Below are positions 9,207-17,407 of a stretch of 64,000 bases of DNA, piece by piece. Each line of letters starts with the position of its first letter. The first letter of the stretch is position 1. The notes under the pieces were generated by a model. The model searched no databases and was not told the origin of the DNA. It was given only the letters and a program-made list of their open reading frames with translations. The translations under genes were made by a program, and so were the position numbers. Where the stretch lies: contig NZ_NOXG01000002.1 in NCBI RefSeq assembly GCF_003207955.1, positions 124,001-188,000 of the forward strand, given 5' to 3'. The DNA is from Novacetimonas pomaceti. GTDB taxonomy: Bacteria > Pseudomonadota > Alphaproteobacteria > Acetobacterales > Acetobacteraceae.

Positions 9207-9235
9207 CGTATAGGGGTACGGGCTGTCAATGTCAA
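9207..9235 (-). promoter_or_regulatory. Sigma-70-type promoter of rpsD
   Basis: On the minus strand TTGACA (9230-9235) is followed after exactly 17 nt by TATACG (9207-9212). This is a consensus -35, an optimal spacer and a good -10. A second TTGACA directly follows the first. Transcription would start near 9200. Confidence 0.72.
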
Positions 9236-9366
9236 TTCCCGTGCGGCCCCGTCCCGTCAAAACCCGGTATCGCCCTGTGGGGTTGCCTGTTATGTTTCAG
9301 CTTTCCTGCCCCCGTGAGGGACGGGGCATCCGCATGATGCGTACAGCAAGTTGAGGGATTTTCACG

Positions 9367-9921
9367 ATGGACACGCCATTTACGCAGCGCTGGGGCCTGT
9401 TTGCCGGTCTGGGCGTGGTGCTGGTTCTGCTGGGGTTCGTGGCGTGGGTCGATGCCATCACGGTCACGATGGCCAGCACGATCCTGCTGGGCCTCCTGCT
9501 GTTCCTTGGCGGCACGGTGCAGCTTGTGCATGCCTTTGTCGTGCGGGGATGGGGCGGACGGCTGATGTCGATCCTTGGCGGCGCGCTCTATATCCTTGGC
9601 GGCACGCTGATGATGGAGGAACCAGCCACCGGCTCCATGGTCATCACCATCTTCCTGTCGGCCTGTCTTGTCGTCTCGGGTATCGGGCGCATCATCATGG
9701 CGATCCAGCAGCGCGGGCTGAGCGGATGGTGGATGATCCTGATGGGGGGTGTCATCAGCCTTCTGGTCGGCGTGGTCCTGTACATTACGCTGCCCTGGTC
9801 GGGACTGTGGCTGATCGGGACGTTCATCGCGGTGGAACTGATCGCGGCGGGAATCGGCTGGATCCAGTTCGGGCTGGCCCTGCGTCAGGCCGCCTATCTT
9901 CCGCCGGGCACGGACCTGTAA
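9367..9921 (+). CDS. HdeD-family (DUF308) acid-resistance membrane protein
   Basis: A 184-residue integral inner-membrane protein with about six hydrophobic helices arranged as three pairs, each with small-residue-rich turns (GLGVVLVLLGFVAW, TILLGLLLFLGG, GGALYILGG, LSACLVVSGIGRIIM, MGGVISLLVGVVLY, IAVELIAAGIGWI). This matches the HdeD/DUF308 family, whose E. coli member contributes to acid resistance at high cell density. The mechanism is unknown. In an acetic acid bacterium a role in acid tolerance is plausible but not shown by the sequence. It is a single gene followed by a clear intrinsic terminator. Confidence 0.85.
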   Translation: MDTPFTQRWGLFAGLGVVLVLLGFVAWVDAITVTMASTILLGLLLFLGGTVQLVHAFVVRGWGGRLMSILGGALYILGGTLMMEEPATGSMVITIFLSACLVVSGIGRIIMAIQQRGLSGWWMILMGGVISLLVGVVLYITLPWSGLWLIGTFIAVELIAAGIGWIQFGLALRQAAYLPPGTDL

Positions 9922-9979
9922 GCAGTGCCGGATTTCCGGGCCGGTGGCGCGTGATCACCGACCCGGCAGATGGTTCAGA

Positions 9980-10013
9980 CCCCGCCGGCTACCTGCCGGA
10001 CGGGGCTTTTTTT
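9980..10013 (+). terminator. Intrinsic terminator of the hdeD-like gene
   Basis: Stem CCCCGCCGG / CCGGACGGGG (one bulge) with a 7-nt loop, followed by seven Ts (10007-10013) on the plus strand. Confidence 0.85.
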
Positions 10014-10064
10014 ATGGATGCCCTGAAATGACCGGTCCCGTGCGACCGGCAGGCAATGCGGGGC

Positions 10065-10835
10065 CTATCCGTTTCCGCTTCCGCCGGAAGCCGATTGCGT
10101 ATCGGGCGGCAGATTGAGCATCCTGCGCAGGTTGGCCGCCGTGGTCGCGGCCTCGAACGCCGCGCCGCCGGGCTGGAATTCCCCCGCGAGGGCAAGGGGG
10201 CCGACGATCACCGGATCAAGGCCCGCATCCCATACCAGCCCCTGCGCCACCTGAAGTGCCGCGCGTGAATCCCCCGCCAGCGGGATGCCCAGGCGGGGTG
10301 GCTTGCGCCATGCCTGCGCGGCGATGGTGGTCATGTCCTCGGAATTGAGGCCACGGACCACCGCGCTGTCGGGGAACAGGTCGCGCGTGGTGATGCCCGC
10401 CCCCTGTTTCATCGCCACCCGCGCGATCTTCCCGTCGCGCCATGAATAGGGATTGGTGGCGTCGAGTATGACCTTGTCCGCGGCATAGCCGCCCAGCGCA
10501 TGCGCCAGTTGCGGCAGGGCGCCATAAGGCACGGCCAGCACGATGACATCGCCAAAGCGCGCGGCCTCGGGCGGTGTTCCCGCCCGGGCCAGCGGAAACA
10601 TCTCCCGCGCCAGGCGTTTGGGGCCTTCCATGTCGCGGGCGGAAAACATGACCTGGTGCCCCGCATGCGTCCATAGCCGGCCCAGGGTTTCGCCCACATG
10701 GCCCGAGCCGATCATCCCGATGCGCAGCGGCGTGGTGGCGCGGGCACCGTGGGGACGGATCGCGCGGGACAGCAGGGCGGCCGTCCCGATGAACGTTCCA
10801 AGGGCCATGCGGCGGGTCAGCGGACGAAAAGACAT
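10065..10835 (-). CDS. Exported F420-dependent NADP oxidoreductase-like protein
   Basis: A 256-residue protein of the NADP oxidoreductase, coenzyme F420-dependent family (dinucleotide-binding Rossmann fold). The fold motif is IGMIGSGHVGETLGRLW (about residues 38-54), followed by MFSARD, VIVLAVPYGAL and DATNPY. Before it lies a Tat-like signal: a twin arginine (LTRRMALGTF, residues 7-16), a hydrophobic stretch and an ALSRA/GARATT end, predicting export. A cofactor-binding reductase of this kind is usually cytoplasmic, so a periplasmic location is unusual. The substrate is unknown; use of F420 itself is doubtful in this group, and NADP is more likely. It is monocistronic. Confidence 0.8.
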   Translation of the reverse strand: MSFRPLTRRMALGTFIGTAALLSRAIRPHGARATTPLRIGMIGSGHVGETLGRLWTHAGHQVMFSARDMEGPKRLAREMFPLARAGTPPEAARFGDVIVLAVPYGALPQLAHALGGYAADKVILDATNPYSWRDGKIARVAMKQGAGITTRDLFPDSAVVRGLNSEDMTTIAAQAWRKPPRLGIPLAGDSRAALQVAQGLVWDAGLDPVIVGPLALAGEFQPGGAAFEAATTAANLRRMLNLPPDTQSASGGSGNG

Positions 10836-11058
10836 CGGGGCCTGATACCTGATCCTGTTATGTGGGGACGCAGGCCATGGGCAATGGCCTGACGGGGCGA
10901 TGCGCCCGGATGTGTGGCGGGGAGTATGCGATGCCCCCGGCTGCTTTGAAATGAAAAAATCATGCCCTTGCGGACGGGGGATGCGGTTGGTGCTTTGACG
11001 GTGGTGGGATATATTGCATCACGTCATTTGATGATTCATGCCCGCAGGAGAGACGCAG

Positions 11059-11403
11059 ATGCCCGACGCCGACAGTCATGCGGATCATCCCCTGTCCGCT
11101 CATCCCCAGTCCGTTGCCGCCGATATCGCACAGGGACAGGCGGCCTCGACGGATGTTCCAGACCCCGGCCCCGTGCCGGGTGCCCAGCCACTGGCCCCGG
11201 AAACGCGCGATGCCGCGGGCGACGCCGCTGACGCCGCCGCGGCCATGACGACAGGCGCGACGGTGGGGGCCGGGGTCGCCACCGCGCCGGAACTCATGCC
11301 GATCAAGGAACTGCTGCAGCTGATGGGCGCGATCATCTTCGTGATGGTTCTTCTGGCGATCGGATGGACCGCCGCCCACGCATCCGGCATCTGGCCGGAA
11401 TAG
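11059..11403 (+). CDS. Small single-pass membrane protein, function unknown
   Basis: A 114-residue protein. About 75 N-terminal residues are low-complexity Ala/Pro/Asp/Gln-rich and probably disordered. One C-terminal transmembrane helix (LLQLMGAIIFVMVLLAIGWTAA) and a short tail (HASGIWPE) follow, suggesting a tail-anchored protein with a cytoplasmic disordered arm. ATG 11059 is chosen because AGGAG lies 8 nt upstream; an in-frame ATG at 11038 has no such signal. I recognise no family. The gene is isolated, with a convergent aldo/keto reductase downstream across a palindromic element. Confidence 0.6.
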   Translation: MPDADSHADHPLSAHPQSVAADIAQGQAASTDVPDPGPVPGAQPLAPETRDAAGDAADAAAAMTTGATVGAGVATAPELMPIKELLQLMGAIIFVMVLLAIGWTAAHASGIWPE

Positions 11404-11490
11404 GCCGGGCCGTAACGGGGAAGGCAGGCCTTTCACCCTGGCGGGTTTTCCGCAACCGGGATGGTAGATCAAATAATATACTGAAATCAT

Positions 11491-11568
11491 AGAAGTTTTT
11501 TGGTGAAGCTTTTTGCAAAAAGCTTCGAAAGGTGCTGCCTTTCTGAAAAAAGGCAGCACCCAAAAACT
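11491..11568. repeat. Y-shaped palindromic intergenic element, copy 2 (inverted)
   Basis: Same element as at 4261 and 27467 but in opposite orientation. AGAAGTTTTTTGGTG is followed by hairpin AAGCTTTTT/AAAAAGCTT, spacer CGAAAG, hairpin GTGCTGCCTTT/AAAGGCAGCAC and closing CCAAAAACT. It lies between the convergent small membrane protein gene and the aldo/keto reductase gene. The GCTGCC/GGCAGC stem replaces GCCGCC/GGCGGT of copy 3, a compensatory pair change. Confidence 0.83.
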
Positions 11569-11590
11569 CCAGCTGTTTTCAAACGCTCTT

Positions 11591-12553
11591 TCAGGCCGGC
11601 GGCGTTTCCCCGAGCAGGGCTTCCAGCGCCCTGAAGTCCCCGGGCGGGAGTGGACGTGCCACCGCGACATTCCCGCTGACCTGGCCCGGGCTGGTCGCGC
11701 CGGCGATGACGGAGCCGACGATATCGTGCGACAGCAGCCAGCCGAAGGCGAGTTCGGTGAGGCCCAGCCCACGCTCTTTGGCGAAATGCTCCAGCTTCTG
11801 CAGCAATGCCCAGTTGGCGTCTGTCAGGTAGCGTTCGCGCAGGTAGGTCCATGCCGCCAGCCGGCTGCCGGCGGGGGGCGGGACGTCGCGGCGGTATTTT
11901 CCCGTCAGGATGCCGCTTGCCAGCGGGAAATAGGGAAGCAGCCCCAGCCCGAAATGCCGCATCGCCGGGATCAGGTCGCGGTGGATGCCCCGCGCCAGAA
12001 GGGAGAGTTCGTCCTGACAGCTGATGAAGCCGCTGACGCCTGCCGCGCGCGCCGTGTGCTGCGCATCGGCGACCTGCCATGCGGGCAGGTTGGAACAGCC
12101 CGCGTAAAGGATCTTTCCCGCGCGGACCAGATCGTCCAGCGCGCGCAGCGTTTCTTCGATCGGGGTATCGGGATCGGGGGCGTGGAGTTGGTACAGGTCG
12201 ATGTAATCCGTGCGCAGGCGGCGCAGGCTGTCCTCCACCGCGCGGCGGATATACTGGCGTGACGCGCCCTGCAACCGGCCATCGGGGTCCATCCGCATGC
12301 CAAATTTCGTCGCCAGCACGATATCGCGCCGACGCGGGCCAAGGATCGCGCCCAGCGCCTCTTCCGAGGCACCGGCATAAGCATCGCGGCGGCCATAGAC
12401 ATCGGCGACATCAAACAGCGTGATCCCGCAATCCAGCGCCTGATGCACGACCGCGCGGGAGGTTTCAAGGTCGATGCGTCCGCCCAGATTGTTGCAGCCC
12501 AGCCCGATGGCCGAAACCCGCAGGCCGGATCGGCCCAGATGACGCATCTGCAT
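11591..12553 (-). CDS. Aldo/keto reductase
   Basis: A 320-residue NADPH-dependent aldo/keto reductase (TIM barrel, AKR superfamily). The N-terminal MRHLGRSGLRVSAIGLGCNNLGG is typical of the YajO/Tas-like branch. Catalytic residues are visible as Asp and Tyr in FDVADVYG, Lys in LATKFG and His in YQLHAPD; the C-terminal cofactor segment is GSVIAGATSPGQVSGN. ATG 12553 has AAGGA about 8 nt upstream; longer extensions are shadows of the neighbouring gene. The substrate is not predictable. It lies 68 bp downstream of the phosphodiesterase-type lipoprotein gene on the same strand. Confidence 0.9.
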   Translation of the reverse strand: MQMRHLGRSGLRVSAIGLGCNNLGGRIDLETSRAVVHQALDCGITLFDVADVYGRRDAYAGASEEALGAILGPRRRDIVLATKFGMRMDPDGRLQGASRQYIRRAVEDSLRRLRTDYIDLYQLHAPDPDTPIEETLRALDDLVRAGKILYAGCSNLPAWQVADAQHTARAAGVSGFISCQDELSLLARGIHRDLIPAMRHFGLGLLPYFPLASGILTGKYRRDVPPPAGSRLAAWTYLRERYLTDANWALLQKLEHFAKERGLGLTELAFGWLLSHDIVGSVIAGATSPGQVSGNVAVARPLPPGDFRALEALLGETPPA

Positions 12554-12621
12554 GCAATGTCCTTTCCATGAAACGATGCCAGCCAGAACGATGCCAGCCG
12601 GAAATGCTGTCCGCCACCGGG

Positions 12622-13512
12622 TTATGGCATGTCCAGCCCGATGGAAACCGGGCAGTGGTCCGACAGGCGCGACCGCAGGGCAGGATCGCGTTCCTGATAA
12701 GGCATGACGCGCAGGCTGCCGGGACGCAGCCATTGCCGCGCCCGGTCGCCCAGGATGATGTGGTCGATGAAATATTCGCCGCCCCAGCAGGGACTTGCCA
12801 TTCCCACGGTCGGCACCGTCAACGGCCCATTGCCATCCAGCATGCTCAGCATGGGATCGCCCGTGCCCAGCATGTGGTTGAAATCGCCCAGCACGGCGAA
12901 AGGTTCGCCTTCGTCCTGCCGTTCCATGATCCAGTCGGTCAGGATGGCGACCTGCCGGTACAGCGTGCGGCAGGCCGGACGCCGGTCCCCGGCCGTGCCG
13001 TCGCGACATCCCGCCTTCAGGTGTACGACCAGCAGGCGCAGGGTGGCATGCCCGTCGTCGATCGTGACATCCAGCCCGCCGCGCAGGTGGCGCGGGGCAT
13101 CGGGGGGATAGACATCCAGCGCGTCGAGGTCCGGATTGCGGGTTACATTCAGCCCGGCCCGCACGGCAAGGGCGGTTTTCTGTACCACGCCGTCATGGGA
13201 CATGAGGATGCGGTATCGTGGCGCGGGGAAAAGGCGCGCCGCGAGTTCGGGCGTGTCGATTTCCTCCAGCGCCACGATATCGGGATGCAGGCGCGCGGCA
13301 TAACGTGCCAGCCGGTCAATGTCGGTAATGTCGCGGGGATGCACGTCGGGGGGAAGGGCGGGATCACCCGTCCTGCGTTGCGTCAGCCAGTCGAGGTTCC
13401 ACGTGGATAGGCGCAGCGTCGTGGCGCCCGCCGTAATGGCGTGCCCTGTCATGCATCCCGCCAGCAGCGCCGTAATCAGCAGAGATGGGAACGGACGCGG
13501 CAGGACGGACAT
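12622..13512 (-). CDS. Endonuclease/exonuclease/phosphatase-family lipoprotein
   Basis: A 296-residue member of the DNase I-like EEP superfamily. Catalytic blocks in order are LSTWNLDWL, VALEEIDTP, LLVVHLKAGC, LGDFNHMLG and the C-terminal SDHCPVSIGL, which together form the metal-dependent phosphodiester hydrolysis site. The N-terminus (MSVLPRPFPSLLITALLAGC) is a signal peptide ending in the lipobox LLAGC, so the mature protein is probably a lipoprotein acting in the periplasm. The start at 13512 fits the signal peptide. The substrate could be extracellular nucleic acid, a nucleotide or a phospholipid head group. Probably co-transcribed with the aldo/keto reductase downstream. Confidence 0.85.
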   Translation of the reverse strand: MSVLPRPFPSLLITALLAGCMTGHAITAGATTLRLSTWNLDWLTQRRTGDPALPPDVHPRDITDIDRLARYAARLHPDIVALEEIDTPELAARLFPAPRYRILMSHDGVVQKTALAVRAGLNVTRNPDLDALDVYPPDAPRHLRGGLDVTIDDGHATLRLLVVHLKAGCRDGTAGDRRPACRTLYRQVAILTDWIMERQDEGEPFAVLGDFNHMLGTGDPMLSMLDGNGPLTVPTVGMASPCWGGEYFIDHIILGDRARQWLRPGSLRVMPYQERDPALRSRLSDHCPVSIGLDMP

Positions 13513-13574
13513 AATATGCCCGACCTTACCGCGTCCGCCGCCATCAGGCAGCATGGAAATGACGGAAGGCGGGA

Positions 13575-14276
13575 TCAGGCCGGCTGTGCCGCCTGCGTGT
13601 CTGCCTGAGCCGTGACGGCGCGCAGTTTCTCTATCGCGTCATGGACGCTGATGAAATGCCGTGCCGCCTCGTCAAGGATCACGACCTCCCCGCTGGGAAT
13701 GTCATAGAACCAGCCCTGAAGCGTAAGCGTATTGCGCGCCAGCCCCGCCGCGACGGCGGGATGCGTGCGCAGGTGCGAGATCTGGAGCAGGACATTCTGT
13801 TCCGCCAGGCTGCGGACCGAGGCCGGACCCGCGTCTGAGACTTCGAGCACGGCGCGCGCCGCTTCGGCATTGCGCAGCCATGAGGCCACGGTGGGCATCT
13901 TCGCCAGCTTTGACGGATCGGGATCCAGCAGCGCCTTCATCGCGCCGCAGTCCGAATGGCCGCAGACAATGATGTGCGAAACCTTAAGCGCGAGGACCGC
14001 GTATTCGATGGCCGACGAAACACCGCCCAGCATTTCGCCATAGGCGGGGACGATATTGCCGATGTTGCGCAGGACAAACAGCTCACCCGGCTTCGTCTGG
14101 GTGATCAGCCCCGGATTCACGCGGCTGTCGGCGCAGGCGATGAACAGGGTGCCGGGGGACTGCTGGTCCGCGAGGCTGGCGAACAGCTCACGGTTCTTGG
14201 GGAAGACCTCGGTATTGAAACGTTCCACGCCATGCAGAAGGTCAATCAGGGTTTCGCGGGCATTCGTATCGGTCAT
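13575..14276 (-). CDS. can: Beta-class carbonic anhydrase
   Basis: Interconverts CO2 and bicarbonate, supplying bicarbonate for carboxylases such as acetyl-CoA carboxylase. The protein is 233 residues. Zinc ligands Cys48, His107 and Cys110 lie in FIACADSRVNP and IIVCGHSDCGA, and the catalytic Asp50-Arg52 dyad is present. There is no signal peptide, so it is cytoplasmic. ATG 14276 has AGGAG at the correct distance. It sits 62 bp upstream of the EEP lipoprotein gene on the same strand. An AT-rich upstream region with a GACATT-TT-AATGTC palindrome (14362-14375) may carry its promoter or operator. Confidence 0.95.
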   Translation of the reverse strand: MTDTNARETLIDLLHGVERFNTEVFPKNRELFASLADQQSPGTLFIACADSRVNPGLITQTKPGELFVLRNIGNIVPAYGEMLGGVSSAIEYAVLALKVSHIIVCGHSDCGAMKALLDPDPSKLAKMPTVASWLRNAEAARAVLEVSDAGPASVRSLAEQNVLLQISHLRTHPAVAAGLARNTLTLQGWFYDIPSGEVVILDEAARHFISVHDAIEKLRAVTAQADTQAAQPA

Positions 14277-14524
14277 GTCGGCACTCCTGTCACGTTATGT
14301 CCGGAATGGTAACACTCAATCATGAACGGGGTCCTGATATGAAGTGTCTGTCTGTTTCCTAGACATTTTAATGTCCGAAGTAAATAAGCGTTCCATTGCG
14401 AAGTGATCTGGAAATACTATGTTAATGTAGTTAAAAAATGTTCATATATCCGAAGGATTTTTTCAATAAAGGAGAATTCGTTTGGATGTATAGTATTTAA
14501 TAATTCATCCGCTGGACAAAACGT
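14277..14524. other. AT-rich intergenic region upstream of carbonic anhydrase
   Basis: No credible gene. From about 14340 to 14525 the sequence is strikingly AT-rich compared with its GC-rich surroundings. It holds a 6-bp palindrome with a 2-nt spacer (14362-14375). Short reading frames here, such as one starting near 14403, run into the alaS terminator and look non-coding. It most likely contains the promoter region of the carbonic anhydrase gene. Confidence 0.55.
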
Positions 14525-14556
14525 AAAAAAGGCGGGGCCATGTGGCCCCGCCTTTT
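14525..14556 (-). terminator. Intrinsic terminator of alaS
   Basis: Perfect 14-bp stem AAAAGGCGGGGCCA / TGGCCCCGCCTTTT, followed on the minus strand by a run of six Ts in total. It lies about 30 nt past the alaS stop codon. Confidence 0.92.
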
Positions 14557-14586
14557 GCATTCCTCCTCGACAGGCGCTGTGTCCCG

Positions 14587-17238
14587 TCAGTTTTCCAGCA
14601 TTTTGGGCAGGGCCGCGCGGATCGCGTCCAGGGCCGCCTGCGCCTTGCCCACCTCCGGGCCGCCGGCCTGCGCCATGTCGCGACGTCCGCCGCCGCCCTT
14701 GCCACCCATGGCGGCACTCGCCAGCCGCACCAGCGCCACGGCGTCGACCTTTTCGGCCTGATCCGTGGTGACGGCGACGACAATGCTGCCCTTGCCATCG
14801 GCGGTGGAGACAAGCGCGACAACGCCGGAGCCGATTTCCTTGCGCAGGGAATCCGCCAGTGGCTTGAGCTCCTTGGGCGGAAGATCGCCCACATTGCGCC
14901 CGACGAAGCTTGTTCCCGCCACGTGCTCGACCTTTGGCGTGCCATCGCCGCCCGCCGCCAGCTTGCGCTGCAGGTCGGAAAGCTGGCGTTCCATCACCTT
15001 GCGTTCCTCCAGCAGCACGGCAAGGCGCTCTGGCGCTTCGGCGGGGGTGACGCGCATCATTGCGGCCATCTGCACCAGACGCTGTTCCGTGGTGACGGCG
15101 GCTGTTTCGGCGGCCTTGCCCGTGACGGCCTCGATCCGGCGCACGCCCGCGGACACCCCGTTTTCGGAGGTGATGCGGAACAGGCCGATATCGCCGGTGC
15201 GGCGCACATGCGTGCCGCCACACAGTTCGATCGACCATGCCGGGCGTCCCTCCTCCGGCGCGCCCATGGACACGACGCGCACCTCATCGCCGTATTTTTC
15301 CCCGAACAGGGCCATGGCGCCCTGCTCGATGGCTTCCTCGGGCGTCATGTGGCGGGTCGTGACTTCGCTGTTTTCACGGATGCGGGCATTCACCTCCGCC
15401 TCGATATCGGCCAGTTCCTCCGGCGTGATCGGGCGTGGCTGGCTGACGTCAAAGCGCAGGCGGTCAGGGGCGTTCAGGCTGCCCTTCTGCGTGACATGCG
15501 CGCCAAGGCGACGGCGCAGGGCCTCATGCAGCAGGTGAGTGGCGGAATGGTGCGCGCGGATCGCGCTGCGCCGTTCATGATCCACCCGCGCGGTGACGGC
15601 GTCGCCGGGATGGACCGTGCCCTTGATGACGGTGCCGGTATGCACCAGCAGGTCGCCAAGTTTCTTCTGGGTATCGGTGACGGCGATTTCGAGGCCGGCC
15701 GCGGTAATCGTTCCGGTATCGCCCACCTGTCCGCCGCTTTCGCCATAAAAGGGCGTCTGGTTCAGCAGGATCTGCACCTTTGTGCCGGGGCCGGCCGACT
15801 CCACGCTGATGCCATCGACGATGACGGCCTGGACCTCGGCGTCGGAGATCTCGGTCGTGTAGCCAAGGAATTCCGACGCGCCGAACCTGTCGCGTGCCTC
15901 GAACCAGATGGTTTCGGTGGCGCTGTCGCCCGATCCGCTCCATGCCGCGCGGGCGCGCTGGCGCTGGACGTTCATCGCTTCGTCAAAGCCCGCGACGTCC
16001 ACTGTGTGATTGCTGTTGCGCAGCGCGTCCTGCGTCAGGTCCAGCGGGAAACCGAACGTGTCATACAGCTTGAACGCCACCGCGCCGGGCAGGGGCGCGC
16101 CTTCGGCCAGGTGCGCCGTCTCGTCCTCCAGCAGGGCGAGGCCGCGCTCCAGCATCGCCTTGAAACGTTCCTCCTCGCCACGCATCGTCTCCTCGATCAG
16201 GGCGCGGGCCTGCACCAGTTCGGGATAGGCCCCCCCCATCTGGCGGATCAGCGCGGGAACCAGCTTGTAGAAGGTGGGTTCCGTCGTGCCCATCATGTGC
16301 AGGTGGCGCATGGCGCGGCGCATGATGCGGCGCAGGACATATCCGCGCCCTTCCTTGGACGGCAGGACGCCATCGGCGATCAGGAAGGAGGTGGAGCGCA
16401 GATGGTCCGCCACGACGCGATGGCTGGCGTTGAACGGGCCGTCCGGGTCCTGTCCCGTGACCTCGGCAGAGGCAAGGATCAGCGCGCGGAACGTGTCGAT
16501 GTCATAATTGTCGCGCTTGCCCTGCAGGATCGCGGCAAAGCGTTCCAGTCCCAGCCCGGTATCGATCGACGGACGGGGCAGGGGGGAGCGCACGCCCGGC
16601 GGGTTTTCGAAATACTGCATGAACACGAGGTTCCAGATCTCGGTAAACCGGTCGCCATCCTCATCGGCGGAGCCGGGGGGGCCGCCCGCGACCTCCGGGC
16701 CGTGGTCGTAGAAGATTTCGGAACACGGTCCGCAGGGACCGGTATCGCCCATGCGCCAGAAATTGTCCGTGGTGGGAATCCGGATGATCCGGCTGTCGGG
16801 CAGGCCCGCGATCTTGCGCCACAGGGCGGCGGCTTCCTCGTCCTCGGAATAGACGGTGGTCAGCAGCCGGTCCTTGGGCAGGCCGAACGTGCCGGTCACC
16901 AGTTTCCACGCCAGTTCGATGGCTTCGGCCTTGAAATAATCGCCGAAGGAGAAATTCCCCATCATTTCGAAGAATGTATGGTGCCGCGCAGTATAGCCGA
17001 CATTATCGAGGTCGTTATGCTTTCCGCCCGCGCGCACGACTTTCTGCGCCGTGGTCGCGCGGGAATAGGGACGCGTTTCCTGGCCGGTAAAGACATTCTT
17101 GAACTGGACCATGCCCGCATTGGTGAACAGCAACGTCGGATCGTTGTTGGGAACCAGTGACGAGGATGGAACGATCTGGTGTCCGTTCGCGGCGAAATAG
17201 TCCAGAAATGTGGCGCGAATGTCATTTGTTGTTGGCAT
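14587..17238 (-). CDS. alaS: Alanyl-tRNA synthetase
   Basis: Class II synthetase charging tRNA-Ala, with an editing domain that removes mischarged Ser and Gly. The 883 residues match the family. The catalytic domain starts DIRATFLDYFAANGHQIVPSSSLVP and contains LLFTNAGMVQFKNVFTG and WRMGDTGPCGPCSEIFYD. The editing domain carries the zinc-site motifs HHSATHLLHEAL and CGGTHVRRTGDIG. The C-terminal C-Ala domain ends in a Gly-rich stretch (MGGKGGGGRRDMAQAGGP). It is monocistronic, with its own terminator. Confidence 0.98.
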   Translation of the reverse strand: MPTTNDIRATFLDYFAANGHQIVPSSSLVPNNDPTLLFTNAGMVQFKNVFTGQETRPYSRATTAQKVVRAGGKHNDLDNVGYTARHHTFFEMMGNFSFGDYFKAEAIELAWKLVTGTFGLPKDRLLTTVYSEDEEAAALWRKIAGLPDSRIIRIPTTDNFWRMGDTGPCGPCSEIFYDHGPEVAGGPPGSADEDGDRFTEIWNLVFMQYFENPPGVRSPLPRPSIDTGLGLERFAAILQGKRDNYDIDTFRALILASAEVTGQDPDGPFNASHRVVADHLRSTSFLIADGVLPSKEGRGYVLRRIMRRAMRHLHMMGTTEPTFYKLVPALIRQMGGAYPELVQARALIEETMRGEEERFKAMLERGLALLEDETAHLAEGAPLPGAVAFKLYDTFGFPLDLTQDALRNSNHTVDVAGFDEAMNVQRQRARAAWSGSGDSATETIWFEARDRFGASEFLGYTTEISDAEVQAVIVDGISVESAGPGTKVQILLNQTPFYGESGGQVGDTGTITAAGLEIAVTDTQKKLGDLLVHTGTVIKGTVHPGDAVTARVDHERRSAIRAHHSATHLLHEALRRRLGAHVTQKGSLNAPDRLRFDVSQPRPITPEELADIEAEVNARIRENSEVTTRHMTPEEAIEQGAMALFGEKYGDEVRVVSMGAPEEGRPAWSIELCGGTHVRRTGDIGLFRITSENGVSAGVRRIEAVTGKAAETAAVTTEQRLVQMAAMMRVTPAEAPERLAVLLEERKVMERQLSDLQRKLAAGGDGTPKVEHVAGTSFVGRNVGDLPPKELKPLADSLRKEIGSGVVALVSTADGKGSIVVAVTTDQAEKVDAVALVRLASAAMGGKGGGGRRDMAQAGGPEVGKAQAALDAIRAALPKMLEN

Positions 17239-17407
17239 GGCGGAAAACAGACGATCCTGTGGTGAAAGAAATGGCGATCTCGGTTCCCTTCACCTAGCGC
17301 AGGCGGAACGTCACAGGAAGGGTACACATGATCCGGTCCGTCACATGATGTCGTGTGGCGGAATCGTCAACACTATGTAGCCCTGTATGAAGACAAGGAA
17401 AATGGAC

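Larger units (their letters stand above)
9012..9366. other. Divergent intergenic region between rpsD and the hdeD-like gene
   Basis: No credible gene. It contains the rpsD promoter and leader described separately. Near 9309-9330 there is a bulged hairpin (TGCCCC.../...GGGGCA) just upstream of the hdeD-like gene, which could be a leader element. A 75-codon minus-strand reading frame crosses the leader but looks like non-coding sequence. Confidence 0.6.

Noticed and set aside
9008..9235. A 75-codon minus-strand frame across the rpsD leader as a possible leader peptide
   Set aside because: It would start at or before the predicted transcription start, has no ribosome site and shows no protein character.
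14403..14771. A 122-codon plus-strand frame starting in the AT-rich island
   Set aside because: It runs through the alaS terminator hairpin and into antisense alaS; the second half is Pro/Arg-rich shadow sequence.
17239..17407. Possible TPP riboswitch upstream of tenA
   Set aside because: The conserved CUGAGA-type core and pairing pattern of a thi-box are not visible.
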